Source: Chloromonas sp. AAM2 (lineage: Eukaryota > Chlorophyta > Chlorophyceae > Chlamydomonadales > Chlamydomonadaceae). Taken from it: a DNA stretch of 21,948 nt. The DNA lies in NCBI GenBank assembly GCA_004335635.1, contig QAXH01002521.1, positions 457 through 22,404 on the forward strand, written 5' to 3'. How positions within the stretch are numbered: position 1 is the first letter of the stretch; every line of letters begins with the position of its first letter. This document shows positions 1 to 8,800 of the stretch, in pieces. The position numbers and the translations under genes were made by a program. The notes beneath the pieces are model-generated. The model searched no databases, was not told where the DNA came from, and saw nothing but the letters and a program-made list of their open reading frames with translations.

Positions 1-243
1 GATATGGTCCTGGTGTCTGACGCATACTGCCACATTTTGAACCTTACTTCCTATTACCAGGCATTGATGCCTGGTTCTTTTGATTTGCATGGATATTTTC
101 CATGTAGTAACCCATATAATCATGGAAATGGAGGAGTTACCCCAGCCTCTCTTGCGCAAGCATCGTCATCCAGGAATAGCGGCCGCGGGAATGGCAATGG
201 CCGCAGGAATGGCAACGGCCGCCGGAATGGCTCGGCCAATTAA
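1..243 (+). CDS. Possible 3'-terminal exon of a gene entering from the left edge
   Basis: The + frame is open from the window edge to a TAA at 241-243. If coding, it is the carboxyl end of a protein whose start lies outside the window. The last 20 residues are low-complexity, with motifs GRGNGN, GRRNGN and GRRNGS coded by an 18-bp tandem repeat. Because 18 is a multiple of three, the repeat keeps the frame, as expected for coding sequence. A pyrimidine-rich stretch ending in CAG at 60 could be a splice acceptor, so the exon may begin at 61 (ALMPGSFDLHGYF...) instead of running through from base 1. I recognise no family. RG/NG-rich tails occur in RNA-binding proteins, but nothing else here supports that role. 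A non-coding origin is equally possible. Confidence 0.33.
   Translation, partial: DMVLVSDAYCHILNLTSYYQALMPGSFDLHGYFPCSNPYNHGNGGVTPASLAQASSSRNSGRGNGNGRRNGNGRRNGSAN
181..234. repeat. 18-bp tandem repeat, three copies
   Basis: The unit GGCCGCNGGAATGGCAAY occurs at 181-198 and 199-216, and the third copy (from 217) decays after GGAATGGCT. In the + frame ending at 243 it codes Gly/Arg/Asn-rich hexapeptides. Confidence 0.85.
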
Positions 244-310
244 TTGGACGAATTGGCACATTCCTTGGCAGGCATGGTTCCTTGGACATTAAGCAGGATG
301 GCAGCAACGC

Positions 311-313
311 AGA

Positions 314-389
<76 letters not shown>

Positions 390-407
390 GAGAGCAAGAG
401 AGAGAGG
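311..407. repeat. (GA)n microsatellite
   Basis: This is a nearly pure GA dinucleotide run of about 95 bases, interrupted by GGG near the start and by CAGA and CAAG near the end. It is the cause of the Ser/Leu-rich and Arg/Glu-rich open frames seen here on both strands. The rest of 408-950 shows no gene I can support. Confidence 0.97.
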
Positions 408-953
408 TTGGTTGAACCTGCTGGCAACGGGGTACGTGCGTTTTCTGTTGTTTGACTCGCCCTACTGTGGGGCTGGGGGTTTAGGGTGACAGGTAGGCCC
501 ATCACCCAGCGCGGGCAGAACGTCCCGTGGCGCTGCCCTTGACCCTTTGTGTGGTTGGCGCTGCCGCTGACCGAATCTGTTAACTGGATACTGTCCAAGT
601 CTGCAGAAGTCTTGAAGTGTTGGAAGTTTTTGGACCAGATTTGTTATAATTTAGCTTTAATCAGGATATTGAAGCGCCTGGAGGCAGGCCGATGCCAATT
701 TTGGTAACAGTAGCCTTTTTCGCCTCATAACTTCGTCATAGAAATGAACATCAGAAACCTCGCACACAGGCACCCCATGGGTCATCACTTCTATCATCAT
801 CATTCACACCATGGATCACAAAGACCGGCTGCTGTGGCCCACGCAAGATTGTACGCGGTATGCAGGCAGTATGCCTCCTCAAGCGTAGCAGGCGGTGCGT
901 CTGAAGGGTGAAAGGCTTTTCGCTGCGTGTCCGCCTGTGATACATGTGCGCTG

Positions 954-961
954 TGACGTCA
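954..961. promoter_or_regulatory. TGACGTCA palindrome (bZIP/CRE-type box) upstream of the LEA-like gene
   Basis: A perfect 8-bp TGACGTCA palindrome lies about 310 bases before the ATG at 1272. This is the classical core bound by bZIP factors of the CREB/TGA type, and such factors control many plant stress genes. One 8-mer can arise by chance, and the transcription start is unknown. No convincing TATA box is visible. Confidence 0.3.
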
Positions 962-1085
962 GAACGGTTACGGGTGGTGTCATAGCCCATGGAGGCCTGC
1001 TTATGTCCCACGCCGACGAGACCGCCACGACTCCGCATCAGCACTCAAACACCGCATCTCAATTTATTGACCACTGTATCAAGTG

Positions 1086-1267
1086 CGTAAGTAAATCAGC
1101 ATGCTGTTGTCAGCGCGCGCGGGCCTCGTCCGGCAAACCCAGGCTCTATGGGGTTTGCCAGCGGCACAAAGGTGAGCTCGCAGCTAACCTGCCTGCAGCG
1201 CGCACTAACATGCCCTTGCGCAGCAATCCGTCAGGGTTTTGATGCAACATGCTGCCAATTTCTGCAG
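1086..1267 (+). other. Probable 5'-leader intron of the LEA-like gene
   Basis: AAGTGC|gtaagt at 1085/1086 is a strong donor, and tttctgcag ending at 1267 is a good acceptor four bases before the ATG. A second good donor, AAAG|gtgagc at 1171/1172, could be used instead. Neither upstream piece joins the LEA frame in phase, so I treat the upstream sequence as untranslated. A small upstream frame (ATG at 1003, MSHADETATT...) runs into the 1086 donor and could be an upstream ORF. Confidence 0.35.
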
Positions 1268-1271
1268 ATCC

Positions 1272-3134
1272 ATGACGACAGACACTGTGGACAGCATGAA
1301 AGAGAAGGTGTGCGTACAGGGCGTAAGCAGCTGATCGATTGATCATTGCGAGCCAGCGCGGTAGCTGATTGTTGATTGATCGCTGACCGGCGGCGGTGAT
1401 CTCATGTCCTCATGTGTGCTAAGATCTCAGCCCTCGCCTTGCTAGGTGGTCCATAATGTCAGGGAAGCTGCTGCAAGTGTGAAAGGAGCTGCGCACAAGG
1501 TGGGCCCACGAGACTCAGATTGTTTGCCGCAGTTGCAGGCAGTGTTGCCGACAAACACGCGCCATTCGCGACGCTTGCCCAACCGTGTTCACACGCTTTC
1601 GTTTTGATGCAGGTGACAGACGATGTCAAGGGAGCTGCGCACAAGGTGATTAAAGAGACATGCAAGAACAACACTGGATACCTCATGCGTGCCTTGTACA
1701 CCCTGCACAGTCCGATGCACCTTGGTGTCGCTCGTGTCAACAGGTGTCCGAAAAGGTCGGGGAGAAGGTGGCGCAAGCCAGGGAGTTCGTGCAGGAGGTG
1801 AGTGGACATGGCAGACAGCGCGTTGCGTAGCGAAATTGCTGGTCGACAATAGACATGTTTGGGGGAGGTGGGCGAGTTAGGTGGAACTAGGCGTTAACAG
1901 GTCGTTCAATCAGTGCGGCTGCGGTTGATAACCATAACCATCTGCACGAACGAACGCAAGGAATAACAACCATTTGGCCCAGTTCCAGTGTCCTGAAACA
2001 GCTCACCATGCCATTGTCACTGCATGAGGTTTTGCCTGTTACCATGCCCGTTCCTCCATGCAATGCTTGCTCCTCCATGCAGGCTGCGGACCGTGTGCGT
2101 GCTGACCAGGAGGACTACACACAGGCCATCAAGGAGCAGGCGGAGAAAGCTGCAAAGAGTGCAGAGGTAAGGAACGACACTACAACATGATATAGACCAT
2201 TGCGTCTTGTAGGTTGGCACCTGGATAAGCTTAATTGTGTTGCAGTTGACTGAGGCTGCTGGTCTCAACTGCTTGTTGGCAGGGACTTGACATTCAATTG
2301 TCCGCAATGCACACACACGGCAGTGGCTGCTGGTTGGCACGATCTCAGCAATCAGTTGCATGCAATAGTACATATCCTAGTTTGTGCCTTTCGCCTGCTG
2401 CAGGGTATGGGCGGTCGTGTTGCCGACAACGCAGGTGACGTTGCAGACCGGGCTGCCAAGGCGGCGGCAGCAGGCAACGCAGCTGCTGTCGACGCGGCTA
2501 TTGGAGCGCAGCAGCAAATGCACAACCCTGCCTCGGGCGAGAGAGGTGGGTGCATTATGCAACCTGACATTAACAGGCGCAACCTGGCGTGTTTGGTGTG
2601 ATTGTCCATTCCTTTTAAGTTTTTCATTTTGCACAATGCCTAGCGCCCAGCTAAACAGGTCTGGTGAAGGTAGTTGCACATCATTTGCTAACATCAGTGA
2701 CTTCTTGTGTGCCAGGTATGCACTTGTTTTCTGAGTGTGTAATGTATCATTTGCAATTGTGTTCTCCTGTGCGTGTGGCTGCCACAGGTCCTTCGGCTGC
2801 CCGGGGTATGAACGGTGAGGAGTCTACTGCGCAGCAGCAGAGGAGCTACGGCACTGCGAGGGAGAGGGGCAAGTGGTCCGCTTCAGGACCAATGGGCAGC
2901 AAGGCAAGTTGACTGGTGACGAGACATGAACTTGGTTTGGTTTGAACTCTGTTAAAGCAAGAGAGCTTGCCCTGCTTACGTGGCAAGCAGGACGTAACAC
3001 AACGCATGATGGCCTTCGCTTATGACCACACTGATCTTTTTGTGTTGCTTACCTCGTGCCACTTGTATTTTCGTCTTGCGCAGGGCACGCACCTCGCTAC
3101 TGATCCCGATGGTCAGCAGTCCTCACAGACCTAG
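1272..3134 (+). CDS. LEA-like hydrophilic helical protein, eight exons, 189 aa
   Basis: Exons: 1272-1307, 1446-1499, 1613-1645, 1744-1797, 2083-2166, 2404-2545, 2788-2903, 3084-3134 (TAG). They sum to 570 bases and the frame is kept throughout. The first five junctions are phase 0, the sixth is phase 1 (G|GT) and the seventh phase 0. All introns are GT-AG except the last, which is GC-AG (AAG|gcaagt). The protein is rich in Lys, Glu, Ala, Asp and Gln and has almost no hydrophobic core and no Cys. It has short amphipathic repeats such as VTDDVKGAAHK, VSEKVGEKVAQAREFVQE and an Ala-rich stretch GDVADRAAKAAAAGN. This matches late embryogenesis abundant (group 3-like) proteins, which are disordered in water and become helical on drying, protecting membranes and enzymes. 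No signal peptide is visible, so a cytosolic location is inferred. The start is the ATG before MTTDTVDSMKEK; an in-frame ATG at 1242 would add ten residues, but a CAG at 1265-1267 looks like a splice acceptor in the 5' leader. Confidence 0.8.
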
Positions 3135-4638
3135 GCAATTTAGGTACCTGATCGTCGAGCGTGCAGCTTAATCGCATGCTTGGATTACAGTAGTCCAAGA
3201 ATGTCGTGTATGAAGTATTCTGTGTACAGTATGAACCGTTCTGATTAGCCTGGCGAGAATTTTGCGGATCACCTTGTCTGTTTGTTAACGTTTGCTGTTG
3301 AGCCTCTGGCTGCTCAGCTGAGACGGTGTCAGTTGAGGTTAACACAAAGTGAAGTTAACACAAAAGTACAAAAGACGTATGTTCATCAAACAGAGCTTGA
3401 ACAAGCAAGAAGAAGCGAAAAGAATGGCGAGGAGAGGTAGCAAGGCAACCTGAAAGCAGATTGTGTATTTGTACTGAAAGGCAAGGGCGACCTGATGTTT
3501 CCAAGGCCAACACTTGATGCTTTGGCTCAACACTCGGTGCAGTTGGCAAGGCACCACTTGATCCGTAACAACAAGCCAACACAGCTTGGGCCAGTTATTG
3601 CGCAAAGGAAATAATGCTTCACAGGGCAATAATGCTTCACAGGGTATGTAAGAAGGTTGTTAGCCCTTGCTCCATGTAACAAAGATTGGGAAGCGACTTT
3701 TCTTTGAATGACAAGCCCTGCACCAGTTTCAAGGATCTGCCCAAAACTATGTGTTCACTGCTGCTCCATCTTATCAAGAGTCCACTTGTCAGAGCAAGAG
3801 TAGTTGTCACTTGTTAACGCCTGTCAAATCGATGCGGGCCCAACAGAGTGACCACTGTAACGCTCCCCTACGACCTGTCACTTTGGTGGTATTTATGTCC
3901 CTGTCCCTTCGCTGCTTCTTCCTCTTTGCCCGGCGGTCTACGCTTCCAGGAGTGGGCAACGGTAAGTTGCGGGTCGCAATAGCGTTGTCGCATAGCTCGC
4001 GCCGTCGCAGCCCATTTCTGCCAGCTCATTTCGCCGCAGTCGCCGCAGCTCACTCGTGCATGTCTTCCAACGCAATGAACCTGTCTATCTGTCTCACGTT
4101 TGTCTCCGCAGGGCTCTCACCGCTCTCACTTGGGGCTCTCACCGCTCTCACTTGGGGCTCTCACCGCTCGCACCAAGCCAACAGCCGAGAGTCTGATATG
4201 CCACTGTTTGGTATGCCAGTTCCACTTCGGTTGATCGCTTCAGTGTGGCATGTCCTTAAATGGGCCATTAAGTAACGTCATATGGCAAAAAATGCAGCTT
4301 AAATGACTGGAATTCGCTATCAACAGTGGACATTGTGAGGGTTGCCATTTCACTAGCGCTGACACTGACCTTGACCCTGACAATCTTTTATGCTAACGGG
4401 ATCCTTTCGGAAGGCGTTCTGTGGGGTGATGGCCACAAGGGCCTCACCACCCCTTGCTGACACGGTCAGATTCCCCTTTACTAGGAGAAATTTTTGCAAT
4501 TTGCGCAAGTAGTTGCTATTTGCGTTGGACGTGCTTCAGGGTGTGCACTCCCTCCTTGTAAGAATAACTGTCAACTACACGTGACTTCACGGTGGAAGTG
4601 TCAAAGCGCTGCATTGTGACCTCTGCTCCCGTGTGGGC
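3135..4638. other. Region between convergent genes, no supported gene
   Basis: It lies between the stop codons of the LEA-like gene (+) and the multi-GAF gene (-), so it should hold two 3' UTRs. TGTAA, the usual chlorophyte polyadenylation signal, occurs on + at 3675-3679 and again near 3855 and 4557. I found no TTACA (the same signal on the minus strand) below the multi-GAF stop. Small duplications are present: GTTAACACAAA at 3338 and 3354, and ATAATGCTTCACAGGG at 3611 and 3629. The 174-codon + frame at 3751-4275 shows no recognisable protein. Confidence 0.6.
4111..4174. repeat. 22-bp tandem repeat, nearly three copies
   Basis: The unit GGGCTCTCACCGCTCTCACTTG starts at 4111, 4133 and 4155. 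The third copy diverges after CGCTC. The array begins directly after a strong acceptor-like TTTGTCTCCGCAG on the + strand. Confidence 0.9.
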
Positions 4639-5809
4639 TCATGCCTGGGCAGACAAGTCCAGTCCAATGGAGCCATCAATCCATGCAGCCACATGCTGAG
4701 CTGCCTGCCACAGCACCTGCAGAGAAGGGACAAGCCAAGCACTTTGCTTGGAAACAACGGCTGCTTGGAACAACGAGGCAATGGAGTGCTCGTGAAAGGA
4801 GCAGGTAGACACTGATAGAGATTGCGCACGCAACAAAGCACGCTGGTCAGCTTGTATCACACGAAGGCCAGGCTATGAGGCAGAGGATGCCAGCGGTGCC
4901 GTTCATCCCTTGAACAGTTTGTCTGTTGTCGTACACGCAAATTTGACTGCCTCACCGCAAAAAAACGAACTCGCAAACGTTTGTTTCACACGGACTCGTA
5001 CCTGCACATCCATATCGCTGAAATCAGGTGCGTGCACGTCCCCCTCAGGCGCTGCTCGTCCGCAGTAAATGACTCCAAACAAGCCCGTCGGCCGCATTTC
5101 TGCACCGCCAAGAACTCGTACCGGCCTCGCATTTGCTTGCGGCAGGGTGCGGGTGCGGGGAGGCATGCGCAGCGAGGACAAGATGGGCACGTAGGCAGCG
5201 GAAGAGGAAGTCATGTGCGATTTTTCCACCAGTGGCGTGGGGATAGGGCTGCCGGTGACGGGCGAGAAGCGCAGCGGGCTAATCATCACCAGGGCGCCCG
5301 CACGGGCCTCATCTTCGCAGTCTTCCTCGATGCGGGTGAAACAACCCTGTAGAAATCGCGCACATGCAGTGCTCGAGCCACTCAATAGCAGACGTTCACA
5401 GGGACGCGAAACAAAGGCCTTGCTGGCCGTCTGGACAAAGCGCCCAGTCCCCACTGGGCTGCGACAGAGCAGATTGGATTTCCAAACTGCTTCTACCTGT
5501 CGTGAAAACGTATGCCCTCGTGATCATTGAACATCTGCTCTCGCAAGGCCCATACTTTGGATCTCGCGTTCGCATGCCTGTACCCAGCGCCTTGCATCTT
5601 ACCTTCTGTGCGTCCCAACCCAACAGGCCTGGCCAGGTGTCATCCACCCACAGTACTCCGGCTGTCTCGCACGTGATCAGGTCGGCCAACGCTCTGTCCA
5701 GCCACTGGGTGAGAGCAGGTGTGGCGTAGGGCAGGTCTACGTGGCGCGTTAGGCCGAGCACAAACCGCAGCAGGCCCTCCATGGCCCGCTGCATGTCACG
5801 TAGCTCGCC
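4639..5809 (-). other. GAF5 and C-terminus (exons 30-32)
   Basis: The domain opens with the helix GELRDMQRAMEGLLRFVLGL and continues through ALADLITCETAGVLWVDD, the usual first strand of a GAF domain. It ends with the GLFGVIYCG strand, FSDMDVQ and the last helix VLWQAAQHVAAWIDGSIG. The junction between exons 31 and 32 (GATGTGCAG|gtacga ... ctctgcag|GTGCTG) is in phase 0 and joins FSDMDVQ to VLWQ, the expected GAF ending F-x-x-x-D-V-x-L. It is the most divergent of the five copies and has a Ser/Pro-rich loop. The protein stops 14 residues after the helix, so no enzyme domain follows. Confidence 0.75.
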
Positions 5810-8800
5810 CTGCAGGTCAGAGGCAGCATCAGAGGTGCGCAAGCCAGCTTACAATCACCAGCAGCACGTCAAAGGCACAAATGGGTTTCCTGCCAGATGC
5901 TCTTGCCAGGTGAGATTGCAGGGGTGGAGCTGGTAGACGCGAGTGAGCAGCTGACAGTGCCACCAAAGTGACCAGCACAGTGACCAGCCCTGGCCGCTTC
6001 TGTTTAACGCTTCGAGTTAGTGAGGTTGCAACTCGTGCAAACATCAACATAACCGCAGACGCCTTCGTGCCTGTTATGACTTCACCCAGCGTCCCCTTGT
6101 TCCCACTCCCGTCACCCTGGATGCCAGTTGTCACCATCATGGCTTGGCTACCCAACAGGCAGTCGCACCTGGAGCCCTGCTGCTGCAAGCAGCACAGACG
6201 CCTGAGCTGCCAGCCCCTTGAGCAGCACCATGTCGCATCGGTCAAACTGGTGCCGCTGCAGCCGGTTGACCAACTGAATGACCGCAACCACGCCATCGCC
6301 TGGACTCCACACCTTAGCTTCCTGCAAAAGACCAACACATGCACTCAAACCATCAGGTTACAATACTTGCCTGACTATCTTCCTCTCCATCGATGAGCGC
6401 CAACCTGTAGCTCAAGGGTAGAAGCTCCCGTTTGGCTAGCACTACACTCAAGTGCAAGACTCTTGTCTGCCCTATGCCTCGCCTCTGTCAATGCAGGGCT
6501 GCTGACGTGCGCAAGGACAAGGACCCAACCACGTGAAGGGCAACAGTGGAGCAAATCACATGCCAAACACCACCCTTCCCGCTCGCCACCCGCCATTCCT
6601 CGACCACTGTCGCAATACTCGCCCCTGCTTGCCTCCCAACGCAGTTTGAGGTCTGACGCACTTCATCGAGGCACTGGTCACACCTGCACAGCTTCGCGTG
6701 GCTGGCCCTGTGAAGGAGAGCCCTCCGTCGCAGCCGCCGAGGCGCCGGCCATGGAAGGAGCAGTGTACAAATGGGCCCCTGCGGGCCCATGGCCCCCCAC
6801 AGTCCGTTGAGATGAAGTAGCCGCTGCCGCCGCGGAGTTGAAGACAGGCATGCACAGCAGTGACCTGCAGGGCAATGTGTGCAATTTGGCGTGGGCTAAG
6901 CTGACATCAAGATCGCCTCAAGCTGGGGCAGGGATGGTGTCAGGGTTACTCAGACGCAATGGGGCACGGCCACAGTACAGACTAACGAAAGCAGCTTGTG
7001 GTGTCTGTGTGATTGCAATCTGAGGTGAGCAAACCACTAGAACAGGAACTGAAGTCAGAGTGTTTGGCTGAGGTCCATGCTGAAGCTTAGATCTGTGGCT
7101 TCTGTCGAGCCTGGAATCAGGCTGGAGCAGAGTGGCCATCAGGCTCCTAATCAGTGTCCTCTGGCATCAGTCATGGTCATGCTTTCCAGGCTGTCACTGA
7201 CCTGTAGCCTGTTTCCAGGTGCGGGGGGTCTGGCCGTGCAAGCGCCTCCGGCTCCCAGCGCTCCTGCTGCTCGCCCACACGCACAACAGGCACACTGTCT
7301 GGACTCTCCAGGTAGGCCATGGTGATGCAGCCACGTGAGAAGGAAGCCTGAGGGGGCAGTCATAACGCAGCCAGGGCATGTCATGACAAGGCCAGATACG
7401 AATTGCATAGGGCTGGACTATCAGATTACGGGAAAATCGGCTAGGTACGCACCTGCACCAATCTTCATAGACACACAATACAACACTGTACTACAATAGT
7501 TACACTTGTGCTTCAGGGCACAGCCACAAGCGTGCATGACGCACAGACGGACCATACTGGCTCGGCCCACCTAGGTGACAGGCACAGAGGTCGCAAGGCA
7601 GACATGCAAAGATTGAGAGCCTAGATTGCTCCACATGCATACACATGAAAGCAGTGATGGTCACCCCACCTGAGGCACCAAAACCTCCTCTGCCGCAACA
7701 GCCACCTCAGTCTCCCTTACCTTCATGATCCCCCCGTCGATGGGGTGCAACTGCCTGCCACACGGATCCTCGGCCCCCGCAGACGCCTGCCAGTAGTACC
7801 CGCCCGCCCGCCCGCCCCACGCGTCGCTGCCCTCGGCAGAACCGGTGTGGCGCAGCAGGATGTGCACCTCTTCACAAGGGCACAACTGCAAAGAGGGCAA
7901 GGGGAGGCAAAGGAAATTTATATTCTCATGTGCTGTTGACTGCACTAAACCAACAGCAAGGGTACAGGAGCTCAGGTTGAGCGACGCATGACATTGCTGC
8001 AGCTCAACGCACACAATTATTTTCTTTCAGTCACTGTGACTACCAGCTGTAACATATGGCAAGATTGCTAGCAGTACCATGCATCACAAGATTGCACAAG
8101 CAGCCGCATCTGCTAGTCATTGTATCAATCCTGGGTTTTAGTCTTGAGTCCTGCGCAGCAATTTCCGATTATGGTCTTACATGCAAGTAGCCGTCCCTGA
8201 GGAAGCTGTATTTTCAGAGAGGGGGGTGGTTGTGGAAGGTGACTTGCTACAACTTCGGTTTTCTGTTGACGAGGCGTGTGGCACATACAGTTATGTAGTC
8301 CTACAGACTGTTCTCAGAGTCTTTTCTTGAAATGAAATCGAATGCCGGTCGAGCTTGCTGTTGGAAAGCAGGTCAACTTGTTAAGACTTGGCGTGATTGA
8401 ACTCCCTCTGCGTGATTGAGGCGGCACCAAGCATGCGTACACTGGGCAACATACTAGCACACATGGTTGCACTGCACACATGCTGAACTGAGGGCTGCAG
8501 TACCTCACCCAGCACATGCACAGTACACCCACTGCGAACCAGGCAACATCAGTGCTGCAGCTTCCTACGATACACATGCACATTGCTAACACCGCCTTTC
8601 ACACAAAGCACAACGAAAATCAGCCACTGCCTCAGCCTCACAAGCATGATATGGTGGCTGCTGCGCGCATGGAACGGTGATTGCAGCCCGTATGGAATGG
8701 TTGCTGTGCGCATGGAACGGTGGCTGCTGTCCCTATGTAATGGTGGCTGCTGTCCCTATGTAATGGTGACTGCTGCATGCATGGACTGGTGACTGCTGCA

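Noticed and set aside
137..598. 153-codon minus-strand ORF with a poly Ser-Leu tract
   Set aside because: The tract is the (GA)n microsatellite read in another frame, and the rest has no coding character.
3751..4275. 174-codon + strand ORF
   Set aside because: It contains a 22-bp tandem repeat and strong internal splice-like signals, and matches no recognisable family.
4639..5809. Cyclic-nucleotide phosphodiesterase catalytic domain at the C-terminus
   Set aside because: No H-D metal-binding motifs are present; the sequence ends as a GAF-type helix followed by a stop.
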